The position numbers and the translations under genes are program-made. A stretch of 64,000 nucleotides of DNA from Lathyrus oleraceus. Lineage: Eukaryota > Streptophyta > Magnoliopsida > Fabales > Fabaceae. Positions within the stretch are counted from its first letter, which is position 1; every line of letters starts with the position of its first letter. The DNA is taken from assembly GCF_024323335.1 (NCBI RefSeq), contig NC_066580.1:437963851-438027850 (forward strand), given 5' to 3'. Below are positions 12,481 to 25,894 of this stretch, one piece after another. The notes under the pieces were generated by a model. The model did no database searches and was not told where the DNA came from. It saw only the letters and a program-made list of their open reading frames with translations.

Positions 12481-14200
12481 ATCAATCATTCAAACACTTC
12501 AACAATGGAGCATCATTGCTATTAGCAACTTGTGGTTGTACACATTCTTTCATGCAATTCTTTGCCTTAAAAGGTGGTAAACCTTGGCATGTTCTTAGCC
12601 CTGTAAGGTGGTAAACCTTGGCTATTCAATTCTTCACCTTGTAAGGTGGTAAACCTTGACTATTCAATTCAATTCCTTTCCTTGAGAGGTGTTAAACCTT
12701 GGAACTTCAGTTCTTTACCCTGGGAGTCATGGACAATGGCATTTGTTTCTCTTTGCCCTGTCAGGTGATAAACCTTGGCAATCCAATTCAGTTCTTTTCC
12801 CTGAGAGTCATTGACTCTAGCATTTGTTTCTATTTGCCTTTAGAGGTGTTAAACCTTGGAAATTCAGTTCTTTACCTTGAGAGTCATGGACTCTGGTATC
12901 TGTTTCTCTTTTTCCTGTAAGGTGATAAACCTTGGTCGTCCAATTCAGTTCCTTGCCTTCAATAGTTTTAAACTCTGGTAGTGATACATTGCCTAGAAGA
13001 TTGTGAACCTTGTCATTCCTTTTTCAGCCTTATAGGGTTGTGTACCCTGGAAAATCAATTTGTTTCCCTTTGTTTCAACCTTAGTGGGCTGAACTACGAT
13101 TGCTTTGATTTTCTCATTGCACTATGAGAATACGTAGGCACGAGGATGCAAATCCTTGGAAAGCATACTCATAATTATTCTTCCTTCCGCCTTAGGGCAC
13201 CATCCATATCTTTCATAATCCATCATTTACCTTTAATCATTAAACCGTTCACCTCAGTGACATACTATTTCTTTGAAACCGAAATACATTTTTCTTTGGA
13301 ATTCCAAATACACCCTTTTAGGACCATATAGTGACAATCCGCGTTTGTACCTAGAGTTGTTTGGCTTGTACCCAGACATTTTATTCCTTTTTTTTCGGCC
13401 GATAAACCCGTTTCCCTCTATGGTACAAATTTCACTTCTCCTATGGATTCCAATGTATACCCTGACCTTTGGTTCCAAATTATACTTTTTCAGTCACTCT
13501 TATCAAACCGCGATTCTTTGACTTTGGTCAAGCATTCCATTCATCTCCATGATGCATTCATATTCTACCTTCATTCATTTCAAGTGATATACCTTATCTT
13601 TGAGCCAAATATACTATTTCTTTGAGCTCCATCTTGTACCTCTTTGTGAACCAAGAGATGTTTGTGCTGTAAAACCAAACACTTAATTCCTTTGTTTTCG
13701 GTTGTTCCAATATAGTGATACCATGTTTTAGGCCCCTCACTCGTTGGTTCATACCAGTTTTACTCTTGGGTTAATATTTCACCCCTTGTTGGAGTTCAAA
13801 TCATACAACCCTTTAGTTCAGACCATACCTTGTTATCACAGTTCTTTTCATCTCTCACCACTAGTTCTATGAACTACGGAGCTCTGAATTCCTCATTACA
13901 CTATGAGGATATGTAGGTATGAGGTTCCCAATCCTCATCAAGAACTTTATCTATTTCCTTCCTTTTCCCTTATTCTTTTGTGAGTATCTTTAGATATAAC
14001 ACCTATTCGAGCTTAGAACAATCAAAACGGTTCCCATGGAGTACAATGGATATAATGGGTGCTAATACATTCCCCTTGCATAACCGACTTCCTTACCCAG
14101 CATATCTCTTTCCCCTAGTTTTTATCGACGTTTTCCCTTTCCTTCGGGAATAAATAAAGTTCGATGGCGACTATGTTGTATGTTCGAGCATGCGATATGT
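12481..14200 (+). mobile_element. LTR fragment, + orientation, with AAGGTGGTAAACCTT array
   Basis: 12560-13010 holds about ten imperfect copies of a 35-60 bp unit with core AAGGTGGTAAACCTT, itself a hairpin (arms AAGGT/ACCTT). Two hairpin modules typical of Ogre U5 follow at 13111-13156 and 13891-13938. The conserved U5 block GGTGCTAATACATTCCCC lies near 14059, and GGGAATAAATAAAG near 14145. The stretch therefore reads as R/U5 of a + oriented LTR. It joins the minus-strand ORF1 relic at about 14200 without a recognisable LTR end, so the junction is a deletion or recombination point. Confidence 0.6.
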
Positions 14201-15235
14201 TCGGGTATATTTCCGCTAGCTTCAACATCTTGAATTCCTTTGCTCTCTTCTTCACCCAACTAGTGTAAGGCTCCAAAGCTATACAATTCTTTAATCCAAG
14301 CTCACTTTTTCCTTTCCTATGAATATTATGCCAAGCATGCACCATCCTAGCTTTCAACCCTTGAGTGTCTTTCCCTTCTTGGAAAAATAGACCTTCTAAC
14401 AAAGTGTTATTAGTTTTGTCCTTCATAGCGAACCCTTGTTGACGTCTTGCCAAAGCCGGATTATAGTTGATTCCCCCTTATGTACCCAGAAGAGGCATAT
14501 TAGATAACTCCCCACAACTATCAATAATCTCGATGTCGTCATAAACAGAAGAGTACCAAGTAATGTTGTCATTGATAAGAGACATAAGTCTTTGAGACCA
14601 CCTTAAATAATCCTTGTTTTCTTGGAAGATAGGAGACTGCAGAAAGCACAAAATAAACCACTTGTACAGTAAAGGCACACAACAGACAATAGTTCCACCC
14701 TTTTAGAATTCCTGTGATGAATGGAGAAATAAGCATCGCCGAGGAGAGTTAGAACCATATTCCTAATAAAAAATATCCTCATAACATTAACATCAACAAA
14801 ATTGTCAATGTTAGGAAACAAGACTAAACCATAGATGAGTAAGCCAAGAACAATCTTGAATGCCACCATATTATTAGCATTAGCAAAAGAAAAGGCTTTC
14901 TCAAATATAAACTTTGAAGTCAACCCTCTGATACCTCCTTTGACAGTGAGATTGGTATATATGTCAGACTTCCTCGGATGAATGGCTTCGACAATAACCC
15001 GAGATTCAAGAATTCCTTCCACCCCACTAAAAGGAACTTTATCAGAAACTGGTATACCCAAAAGATGAGCATACTCCTCCATGGTAGGCAATAACTGATA
15101 ATCAAGGAAAGTGAAGCACAGATAAACAAGATCATAGAACTGAACAAAAGTACCGAGAAGACCATCCTCAACATCAGTAGATAACACAAATAAAAGTCTT
15201 CCAAAACGGGCTATGAAACCCTTAGGATCATCCAC
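14200..15235 (-). pseudogene. Broken Ogre ORF1-type protein
   Basis: Three minus-strand frames together align with the ORF1 protein at 42704-44344: 15235-14603, 14678-14478 and 14453-14200. Shared landmarks are the YDL..LCFTF.DYQL.PT.EEY segment, the IYG..LFP....F.D segment, and a late YTSWVKKRA motif. The family is the DUF7745-like protein encoded upstream of gag in legume Ogre elements, as I recall it; its function is unknown. Breaks are one frameshift near 14640, an in-frame stop near 14470, and loss of the C-terminal coiled-coil part at the 14200 junction. The start at 15235 is not the true start: the N-terminal ~50 residues seen in the intact relative are missing or diverged. Confidence 0.75.
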
Positions 15236-16029
15236 GGAAGATGCTAGCTTCCTTTATTCCATGAGATCGAGACATTTGAAACTGTATTTCTGAGTATTCC
15301 TCCTTCCAATATCCATGATCAAAATATCTGCGATGTTTGCAACAAGAGTCTCTAAGTTCCTTGAAAATTAAGTAAAATTATTATGAATGCCATGAGTGCA
15401 TGATGCAACAATCACAAACAAGGTCACACAAAGCACACAAATAAGGTCCAAAGGTTCGGAGTCACGAGCATGGAGCCAAGGGTGAGAACCAACCCATAAT
15501 GTATGTACTAAGGGAATCACCTGTAGAAAAAGGTTCTAAAAAGTTCCTAGAGTCGTAATTCCATCTTTTGGAATTATCAATTTATACGACTACTCGTCAA
15601 CCAATAATATTCTCAAGAGAAACTCGTCTGAGTGTAGTATCGCGTAACAACTAATTCAAGTCTACACCTGAATAGCCACCACACTACATCCTAAAAGGCC
15701 AAGATGGGTTAAGGATTCTAAGGTCCTCGGCTTCTCGGGCTCCCAGGTTGGAAAAAGTAATGCCAACTACGACTACTCGTGTGACATCAGTAATCCCAAA
15801 GGGGCCTTCACTGAGTAGGGGGTCTCAAGTCAGCTTATTAAGGATTAACTCCATGTAAGCCAAACATGAATATAACACCCTCCTATCATAAGAGCTCTCA
15901 AATACGGGTATAGGAATTATCTCACCACATAGAGATCGCCAAGCACAAGACGAAACAAACAATAACAAACAACAACAATTACAATATATACAAAAAAAAC
16001 AAATATGGGCTTAACGCACTATGGACTAC
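15236..16029 (-). other. Leader between 5' LTR and ORF1
   Basis: Noncoding stretch between the primer binding site at 16030 and the ORF1 relic. It contains no supported gene. Its position matches the untranslated leader of a minus-strand Ogre element. Confidence 0.6.
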
Positions 16030-16045
16030 TCCCCACAAAGTCGCC
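16030..16045 (-). promoter_or_regulatory. Primer binding site
   Basis: TCCCCACAAAGTCGCCA-type sequence (+ strand reading) ends a few bases before the LTR at 16053. It resembles the ATCCCCAGCAGAGTCGCCA site of the inner Ogre at 45141, which would pair with a tRNA 3' end; Ogre elements are known to use tRNA-Arg. A gap and a substitution in the middle may reflect decay or a different tRNA isoacceptor. Confidence 0.7.
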
Positions 16046-16052
16046 ACTTTTC

Positions 16053-19000
16053 TGTAGCGATAATTTTTTTGAGATTAAGCTATTGATTAACTTAACTCGC
16101 AATGCACGATTCGCCACTGTGCTTTTATTGTTTCCAAAGGAAAAGGGAAAAAGTACGAACAAAATCCAAAGAAGTTTTAAAAACAAAACTAATAAAAAGA
16201 GAACAAGGGTCCAAGAGTTAGTTATGCAAAGGGAAGGTATTAACACCATAAACATCCATGGTATTTCATGTGAACCTCTTTGAAAATATGTACATTTTGG
16301 TTTGAAAAGGGTGTTGTTTGTTAAAAGATTGGAGAGATAAGAAAAGAAGTATATTTTTCTTGTTTTTATGTTTGTCAAGACTTTTGAAGTCTAATGCCTA
16401 CGTACCAACAAAGTGCAATGGAGGATCAAAACCTCGTACTTCATGGTAAAAATAACAAAGAGAGTTTATTTTGATTCATTTTTATGGAAAATACATTTTG
16501 TAATTTTAAGGAGAATACTCAACTAGTCACCCAAAAGTATGAGAACTTTGCATCATCATGATAACTTGGATAAGGATCAACAAGTATGCCACTAGCTCTC
16601 ATAAATGGAAAAGAATTATCATAATTGCTATGGGGATAGGATAATTATATCTCAACTATGGAAATGGCTTATGTCTAATACCTTGAGAAAAGTTCTAAAA
16701 GGAAAAGTACACAAAAACAATTTGAATGAGTTATGCATTTTTTTAAGTCTTTTGAAATTGGTCTGGATATGCCTAAGATGAATTAGCATTTATTAGGATT
16801 TTTTTTTTAAAATCACTTGACAAAAGTCAAGGTTTATTGATAAAGAGGTTCAAGTTAGAAAGCAAGAAGGTTTTGAAAAAAAGAGAGAAGATTTTAAAAA
16901 CTAAAGAAAGGGAGGAGAAGAAGAGACTATCCTGAAGCATAAAGTAAAAGCTAGGGAGGAAAGATCTAACCAAGAGATAACAAGCTTTGTGACATAAGTC
17001 AAACAAGAATTCCCTCATTTGGATTAAGCCTCAAGCAAGCCAAAATAAGCAAATAATAATCCATGTATCAGATGAATCAAAAGTGACCAAACTAAGTTTT
17101 CACAGAGAAGTCCAAAGTCATAGGTATTAGATGAATTCCAAGGTCTCAAGTCACAAGTCCCAAAGCAAAAGTCAAGATCATAATTCTAAGTCCATAACTC
17201 CATAATCATGCAAAGGATAGTAACCACAAGTCCATGAGTTAAGAGAAACAAGTTTCTTTTCAGATTTTTTCTTATTAGTGTCTTCTTTACAATGATATAA
17301 AATAAAGTTCCAAATGGACAAAAAACAAAATGACATAATCACTAACAATATGATATGAAATGCTAAATATAAAGTGTAAAGTAAATGACATAAAATAAAT
17401 GCATAAAGTAAATGACATTGAAATATAATTTAATACAAGTGAAAAGTTAGTAAAAGATGTTAGTGAAGATGAAAAGATGTTTTGGTCATTTTTTGAATAA
17501 CACTCAACTATCCACTCACGAGCATGAAAATATGAACTTATACATCATTTATGAGAAGGGCTCCAACTTGGATAAAATCAACTAGTATGTCACTAGCTCT
17601 CACAAATGGAAAATGAGCAACATTTTCACACAATACATGAGGAATATGAGACTTACAATCTCACTTATAAAAGTTCATTTGCTTTTGGGACAAATTTAGC
17701 GCTATGTTAAGCAATTGTAATTGGACTTATGTAGAAGTCACAACTATCTGAGGCCGGTCAATAATAATGTTTATGTTAATACATGCTAGAGAAATGATAT
17801 GAAAAATCATTCTCCTAAAGTCATGCCACACAAAAAAGAAAAGGAATGATCAAGCACAAAGGCAATGAGGATGGTCTATTACTTCAATCCACACTTCATG
17901 ACACTTAAGACAAACTTATGCATCAATTCAAAGTACTTTAAATGATCCATGATCACTTAGAAGGTAGATTTGAAATGATGAAAGTTCATTAAGTACCAAT
18001 CCACACATCATGAACAAGATGGACACAAGTCATCCAATTGATCAAAGGGAAAATAAGGATATGAAGAAGAAGGAATCAAGAGAAGTCACACCCAAATTGG
18101 ATCAAAAGTTTGATCAAGTCATCATCAAAATCAATCATCCATTTTGGTTGATCAGGGTTTTCACCCCATCAACACCCAAGACCCATTGATTTTGATGAGA
18201 GTTGAAGTCCAAACCATCATGATCCAAGGCTAACAAAAGTTCACAAGGTCACACAAATATAAAATGCATTTAAATAAAATAAAAGTGCATCAAATGTATT
18301 TTTAAATGAATTTTAAAATAGAAATAAAATAGAAAATTCATAAAGTCCTTCAAAACACCAAATAAATGACCAAGAAAATTATGGAAGATTGAAAATAAAA
18401 TAAGAAACATATAATAACATTTTCATAATTTTAAAATGCAGAAAAATAATTTTTAACCAATTAAAACAAAGGAGAAAAGAGAAAATTCATGAAAAATAGA
18501 AAATCAGTGAAATAAAATATAGAAAAATAAAAATTAGATGAAGAAAAATAAAAGAGAATTTTAGAAATTACTTTGGGATTTTTTGGATAAAAAATGAAAT
18601 TACAATAAATTTTTAAAGGAAAAAGCAATTAAAAATAATAAAAAAAAAAGAATTAAAATCATAAAAAACATAGAGCATTAAATCACACCTCATTAATTGA
18701 CGTAACATATCCAACACTCTAAAGGTTAGGATGCATGGTGGAATGCGCTACAAATCAAACACAAGATCCAGTTTAAGTCTAACCAATCAAAAGAGTCTAT
18801 TCTGCCAACATGTATGATTCAAACTCAGACAACCTAAGAAAGCTCCGGTCTTCTTCTCCGGTGAACTCTCACCAGAGTTTTATCGTTTGATAAATTCAAG
18901 ACATGGAACCACCACCATTGTGATCTTCTTCTCATCCCGAATTCAACCTTATACTCCAAATTCATTTATGTGAATTGAGCAAAGGGAATTTCAGAGAAGT

Positions 19001-20687
19001 TTCAGAAACAAGCAAGTCATGAAAAATAAAATTAAATGATGAACATGATCAATCAACATCAGATAAGTTAGGGGAAAGCATCAGGGAGTGAAGGACTACA
19101 TTGTGGTAACTTGTTTGAGTTCAAAAGATGCTCAAAGCTACCTTGTCCAGCTGGTGATCAGAAGTTGATGAAGCTCGATCTGGTTAGAGCACTTCAGGGG
19201 GTCTCAGAGCTTGGGAATTGTTGCAAAAGTTTCAGAGGATGCCGAAGATGCTAATGAAATCAAGAAATTGGATTGAAATAAGTTGAAACTCAAAACATGA
19301 TAGTTGAATTTTCTGGAAAAATTTCAAGTTGCAGTAAGGGTTTCTTGGCTCTCAAAAGCTTGGAAATGAATGCAATAGCTTCCTCTATTTATAGGGAATG
19401 TGTTTGAATCAAAATACATGTGAAACGATGCAGAATTCATGCAAAACGAATTTGATCCAAATGCGTGAAAAATGTGACTCGCAACTCATCAAAACTCAGC
19501 CAAATGATGTATTTTAAGGGTCAATTAACTTCTGGAGATTTGGTTAAACATGTTTAGGATCAAAACACTTGCTAATTTGGCTTGGAATTGATATTAATGA
19601 TGTGCAAATTTTAGGCAATTGTGATTTCTTCAGTTCCAAATCACCATGTTCAACTCAATGAGGCATCCTACTCAAGAGGCTTTTTGATCCCATTATTTTT
19701 GCAATGTGTTAACATCGTGGTCAAGATTATAATGTGTCAAAAAAGGTTGTATTTGGATGTTTGAGCACAAAGTTATGACATGTTCAAGTTGGCATAAAAA
19801 TTGGTTACATAAATTAGAAAAGTTTGAGTGCTTCATGGTTGAAAATGACATGTAATGTCTCAATGAATTCCGTGACCTTCCAAGTATATTCTGACCTTGA
19901 CCCTTGAAGAAAACTTGTAGAGGGCATCACAAATGACATTGTGCAAAAAGAAGCAGCCTCATATGTTGAAAATTGAAGAAGTTATGATATTTGAAAGTTG
20001 GAGAAAAGTCACTTGAAAATATGTCAATTTTCACTAAGTCCACAAGTGACCTATAATGTCTCCAAACTTTTGATGATCCTCCAAGCATAATTGGCTTTTG
20101 TCATGTGAAGAGAAGTTGTAGAGGATATTGAGAAGATTCATATGCAAAAGGAAGCATTCAAAAATATTGAGAATTGAAGGAGTTGTAATCTTTGGAACCT
20201 TGACTTCAAAAATGTTGACTTTTAGGTCAAACCCCTTGGAACAAGCTTGTGTATTTGGACTTTTCTTACATTTCAAAGCACGTGGATAATCATATGAACT
20301 CAAGATAAGGTTTCCTTGATTGTCTCTTGATTAAATTGATCAAATCTTGAAGTTGCTTATTGAAGAAGGCATAAAAATAAACACATGAACCTTTGACTTC
20401 CCTTGAGAAGTAAGCCACAAAACTTTGAGATGTCCTTGGTTAAAAAACTCTTACCTTGCACAAATAGCTTAAGGGAAACAAGACATATTTTTGATATGTT
20501 GATTAGTGGTTAGATAAGCAATGAATCAAATAAACACAAAGATAAAACACAATCAAAGAGGTGTTTGGTGATCCCTGCAAAAGCAAACCCAAAGATGGAT
20601 AAGGGGAAGAACCAAAATGTGACATTGCTTGTATGCAAAAATGCAAATGAGATGTGAGATCTTAGAGTTAAAAATTAGAGTATGACA
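16053..20687 (-). mobile_element. 5' LTR of a minus-strand Ogre-type element
   Basis: The + strand reading begins TGTAGCGATAA at 16053, next to the primer binding site, and ends TATGACA at 20687, giving TG...CA ends and a length of 4635 bp. The conserved U5 block (reverse of GGTATTAACACC) is at about 16232 and a hairpin module at 16378-16402. A TATA box lies at 19385-19394, giving a U3 of about 1.3 kb and an R/U5 of about 3.3 kb. The matching 3' LTR is not in the window, since the element is cut at about 14200. Reading frames inside are short and unrelated to known proteins. Confidence 0.8.
19385..19394 (-). promoter_or_regulatory. TATA box of the LTR at 16053-20687
   Basis: CTATAAATAG on the minus strand, the plant consensus, about 1.3 kb inside the U3 end of the LTR. 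Transcription would run toward lower coordinates through R/U5. Confidence 0.65.
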
Positions 20688-20770
20688 ATGACTAACTCAA
20701 TATAATAGTGGTTATATTTTAAAATTAGTTTTGAAAAATATATATAAAAAATATCATTGGTGAAGTTCGA

Positions 20771-21230
20771 GGAATTAACCTGTCACCCCCAAAGTTAACC
20801 TTGACACTCCCACATATTTTCATAATTTTCAAACTGTTTTTGAAAAAATTGAGTCAAAAGTACGAATGAAATTTCTGGTAGTTCATTCAAAGTTTTTGAT
20901 AATAAACCAAATTTTTGATACTTCATTTTAAAATTTTTCAGTACTACTTTTTTATGTATTTTATCAGAAATCTCGAAAAATATTGTAGTATATCGAAAAT
21001 TTCAAAAATTGATGTAGTGTAAAAAATATTTTTTGAAATTTTCAGAATTCTTTTTTTTTTGAAATTCCGTTAATTTTTATCGGAAATTTTGGAAAAAATT
21101 ATTATTTTAAATTTTTTTGTTGGTATTTTCTCAAAATTTCTGATAAATATAATAAAAAATATAAAAATAAAATAAAAATTACAATATGGAGATGTCAAAT
21201 TTAGTTCTGGAAGTGACTGGTTAATTTCTA
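20771..21230. mobile_element. Degenerate MITE-like element with ~50-bp inverted ends
   Basis: 20772-20820 and the reverse complement of 21181-21229 align over about 48 bases at roughly three quarters identity. Both contain ATTAACC.GTCAC, then TTGACA and ATATT words in the same order. The interior is AT-rich and noncoding. I see no clear target-site duplication and cannot assign a superfamily. Confidence 0.5.
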
Positions 21231-22526
21231 GGGATTCGCATTCAGCCCAATTCGCAACATATAGCATTGTTGTTCTTTTCAAATATATTTTATATAATTG
21301 TTGGTATTTTTTAAATTATGATTGAAACAATTAAAAGATATCTTATATCAACAGACTATGCCTTCACACATTTTAACTACTAATAGTTGTTTTAAACAAG
21401 TTAAATATAAATTTAATATGTTGAATAATAAAATATAAAAAAATATGTATTTTACTGAATCATTAAATATTAATCAATTGATCGTTACTCAAATGTGTGA
21501 ATTTTGTACTATAAATGATTTAACTTCATTGTCATGATGTTTGTTTTATCTTTAAAAACTAATTTTTTTAAGCATTTTAATTTATTTTTTAAAATATTCA
21601 AATAGTTAACTTTTTTCAAATACTTTTTTTATAAATTAAAAATATAAAATTTGTCATCCAAAAAACATAAACATAAATCATTAAAAAAGATAAAAATATT
21701 ATTAAAAATGTATAAATTTAAAAAGAAAAATGTATTTCAATAATAATTTTTATGAAAAGTAATTTAAAATAGTTTTAAATATAAACAATTTTTTAAAAAT
21801 TAATATTTAAAAATAATTAGAAAGACGATTTATCTAAAATAAAATTAAAAAATATATATTTAAATCAATTTTTTTATTTGAAAATTCTTTAAAAAAAGTT
21901 ATTAACTTTTATGTAATAAAAATATGTAACTAAATATGAAACAAACTAAACAACTTGGCTAGGAAAAGGTTGTTCAAGTTGTTATTGGAGTTGACTTCTT
22001 CACCACTAAAATACCATTTTCACCGGCAAAACTTTCTTTGTTCACCAAACTTAATTAATTAAATAATTAAATAAACAATGCAACCAATAGTTAGTTGATT
22101 TAGTAGTAATTTGAAAAAGAAAAAACACTAGAAGTATATAGAAGAAGTCAATCTAAGCAAAACCAAGTCTCCAACCGTACTATTTCTGGGACCCACCTCT
22201 CGCCAAATCAACAACAATCGCGCTTCACAGAAACACTTTTTTTGACTAATCTTAAACCCAAAACATACGGTATCTTCTCCGTATCCCTCCATGCAACTAT
22301 TAATCACAAGTTAAAAAAAAAAAAAATTATTATTTTTTATTATTATTTGAACATTTCAAATATACACGGAACTTCCTTACATGTTTCCTCAACATTTTTT
22401 TCCACACGCACAAAACACATTTTACAAAACTCAACTCTGTTGGAAAATTAATTTACAACAAACTCAACCAATATACATACATACTATACTATAGCTATCT
22501 TCAATTCAACTCATCAACATATATTC
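21231..22526. other. AT-rich intergenic region and protease promoter
   Basis: Mostly A/T runs with no coding evidence to about 21950. 22130-22526 is less AT-rich and would hold the promoter and 5' UTR of the aspartyl protease. ATACATACTATACTATAG around 22475-22495 is the only TATA-like word near a plausible start. A long A run sits at 22314-22326. Confidence 0.5.
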
Positions 22527-25270
22527 ATGGCTTTAGTGTTGTTAGCGTTATTATTATCTTTAATTTCACTATCAAATACTTCCTATGCTTTAAGTTCATT
22601 CGGTTTTGACATCCACCATCGATTTTCCGAACCGGTCAAGGGTATTTTCGGTATTGACAAACTACCCGACGAGGGAACTCGTGAATATTACGTTGCTATG
22701 GCCCACAGAGACCGTGTGTTTCACGCTCGCCGCCTCGCAGACGGCGGTGATATTGATCAGAAACTTCTTACGTTTTCTCCCGATAACTCCACTTACCAGA
22801 TTCCCTTGTTTGGATAGTAAGACTTTTTTTTTTTCAATCACTTGTTAATTGTTGATTTTCTGTTAGTTTAATTTGATTTTAGTTTTCTTGTTCAATGTAT
22901 TGATGATAAGTATTTGGAATTCAGTTTGCATTTTGCGAATGTTTCTGTTGGAACGCCATCTTCATGGTTTCTTGTTGCGTTGGATACCGGAAGTGACTTG
23001 TTCTGGCTCCCTTGCAACTGTACCGAATGTGTCCGTGGTGGTATACAGACATCATCACGACAGGTATGCTTAAATCTTGTACTATATAATATGTCTTAGT
23101 AGTTTTTAGTTGCGGTTTAAATCGTATAAATAGAGACTCTATTTAACTACGAATTGAGATAGACATTTTATGAGCTCTATTTAGTCGGGTTTATCAGAGT
23201 CTGTGCGTTAGTCCGTCTTACACGCCCTCAAACTAAAATATAGATTTATATCTCTACTATCTTTTGATAAAAATATAGATTTAATGATACTTTTGTTGTT
23301 GCTTACAGAAAATTGAGTTTAATATCTATGATAATAAGAGATCATCCACTAGTAAAAATGTTGCCTGCAATAGCAGCTTATGTGAGCAGCCGGCACTTTG
23401 TTCTTCTTCATCTGGTGGCACTTGTCCATACCAAGTTCAATATCTATCAGAAAATACTTCAACTTCTGGTTTCTTGGTGGAAGATGTGTTGCATCTAATC
23501 ACGGATCATGGTGATCAAACTAAACAGGCTAACCCGACGGTTACTTTCGGGTAAGTTTTCAGCATCTAAATCTCTGTCGCGAGTTTACTTATAGAATCAA
23601 TTTTTTGGTTTTTGGTCTTGGTTTTTTATATTTGTGTTTGTCATTGAATATGTTGCAGTTGTGGGCAAGTTCAGACCGGTGCTTTTCTGACCGGGGCAGC
23701 TCCAAATGGCTTGTTTGGATTAGGAATGAGTGATGTATCTGTTCCAAGTGTCTTAGCCAAAAAAGGCCTAACTTCAAATTCTTTTTCAATGTGTTTTGGT
23801 GAACATGGTTATGGAAGAATCACATTTGGGGATAATAATAGTAATGATAATAATAGCTTGGACCAAGGAAAAACACCATTCAACATTAGGCCATTGCAGT
23901 AAGTGGTTACTAGTATACAATATATTCATATATCTCACTCTTAGATTTTTTTTTCATGTTTTCTCGAACACGAAATGGTCACTTAGATGCAAAACATTGA
24001 AACATGTCAAATTCTAAACTTCAACGACGACGAGCGTCTACTTTGAAGTTTTAATTAATACGGGCACTCTTTTGCAGTTCAACTTACAACATCACTGTCA
24101 CACAAATTATTGTGGGAGGAAATGTTGCTGATCTTGAGTTAAATGCAATATTTGACACTGGAACCTCGTTTACATACCTAAACAACCCGGCTTATAAGCA
24201 AATTACTCAAAGTGTAAGTAATCTTAATAGATTATAATTTTTCAACAAGGTAACTAGAGTTTCATTTCTTGCATCACTTGAGTTCTTTCTTAATTTTTTA
24301 TGTTGTTTTTGCAGTTTGATTCAAACATTAAACTCCAAAGGCATTCAGCTTCTGAATCTGATGATCTTCCCTTTGAGTACTGCTATGAGCTCAGGTGATT
24401 ATAGCTTTAAGAGAATTCTCTTCTTTTTTCATTTCATATTGATCACCAAAAATTGATTGTTAGATATAATTGAAGTTTGTTACAAGTTAGTTAAGATTTG
24501 TTATGTTCGCTATGTAATCAAGTGTAAAGTGTATTAGTTGCAAATCAGTTACAATTTCAACTTTGTTTGCAGCCCAAACCAGACTACGGTTCAAGTTCCC
24601 ACTGTTAACCTAACGATGAAAGGCGGAGACAATTACTATGTCATGGACCCAATAGTAACGGTTAGTTACGGGGTACGGGTACCATTTCTAGAAGAAAAAA
24701 ATTATTCTGAAATTGGTATGTAATGTTTTGCATCCCTCTTAACTTCATGAATGCTTCTTTTGGTGTTCATTTCAGGATGGTAACAACAATGTTCTTTGTT
24801 TGGCTGTCTTGAAAAGCAACAATCTGAACATCATTGGACGTGAGTATGATAACCGAATTAAAGCTTTTTTAATAAGTACAATTGCAACATTGATCATCAT
24901 GTTTCTTTTCATGCAGAAAACTTCATGACCGGTTACCGTATAGTCTTCGATCGCGAGAACATGGCTCTGGGTTGGAGAGAATCTAACTGTGAGTACAATT
25001 CACCTTATTATGCTTCAGAATATAGCACCTTGTTAAATGAGAAATGATGTTATTTAATTGTTGTTATTATCAGGTTACGATGATGAACTCTCGAGTTTGC
25101 CGGCAAACCGATCTTACGCTCCTGGGATATCTCCTGCTATGGCTGTGAATCCTGAAAAAACATCTAACCAGTCTAATAATCCTGAAAGATTACCATCTAG
25201 TCACTCATTGAAGATAAAACCTGCTTTTGCATTTACAGTGGCAATTTCTCTGCTTTTGGCCATTTTTTGA
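22527..25270 (+). CDS. Aspartyl protease family protein, probably GPI-anchored (APF1-like), ten exons
   Basis: A pepsin-type (A1) aspartic peptidase that would cleave proteins at the cell surface or in the secretory path. Exons, all with GT-AG introns: 22527-22816, 22925-23063, 23309-23550, 23659-23898, 24078-24213, 24315-24394, 24573-24672, 24776-24839, 24917-24988, 25074-25270. They sum to 1560 bases, 519 codons plus stop, in one frame. Residues 1-22 form a signal peptide (ALVLLALLLSLISLS). Catalytic Asp are in DTGSDLFW (about residue 117) and FDTGTSF (about residue 330). Cys-rich CNCTEC, the NIIGQNFMTGY segment and FDRENMALGW match the plant family. The Ser/Asn/Pro-rich C-terminus ends in a short hydrophobic tail after KIKPAFAF, as in GPI-anchored Arabidopsis members. 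No break is seen; the gene looks functional. Substrate unknown. The exon 7 donor at 24672 was chosen because it alone keeps the frame well. Confidence 0.93.
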
Positions 25271-25894
25271 TCATACCTTTAGCTGTTAAGTGTTGTATTA
25301 TTTAGATTAGTATCATTTTTTTTCAGAACACACGAGAGAAGTGATATTACTACACTTTTTCTTTTTCTTTTCTGGAGTCTTAATAGCATTGATTTGATAT
25401 GGTTTGTAGATAATGTAAACCCACATATAGTTGTATACCATGTGATTTAAATTTTGATTCTTTGTATTGTAGTTGACTGAACTCATTTTTGGTCTTTAGA
25501 ACTTCAATGCAATTTTTTACAAATTAGTTATACAAATATATTTTGCAAAAGAACCGAATCAAATCTATCCTCCGAATTTTAGAATCTGAAAAGTGTTTTT
25601 TTGAGGTATCTGATTTAGAATTTAAAATAGTGGAAACTCCATTAAACCAGATAAACATGATACGATAAACAATGACTATAACTTGTGAATAATTAAAAAT
25701 ATTATCTAAATATGAGTTGGGTCTCGATGAAAGAGAGAAAAGTTGTAATTAATTTTGACTGGAAAAATGATTACTCAAAATTCGGTTACAAAAGGTTTTA
25801 AGCTTTTGCTTATATATTCAAATCCAATCCAAATATAATCTAAATAAAAAATCAAATGAATTATATTTAAATTCATCATTTAATTCATATTCAG
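25271..25894. other. Protease 3' UTR and AT-rich spacer
   Basis: The first ~200 bases after the stop are T-rich and would hold the 3' UTR and poly(A) site. The rest is AT-rich spacer up to the copia relic. I see no LTR here, so the copia relic has lost its 3' LTR or it has decayed beyond recognition. Confidence 0.5.
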
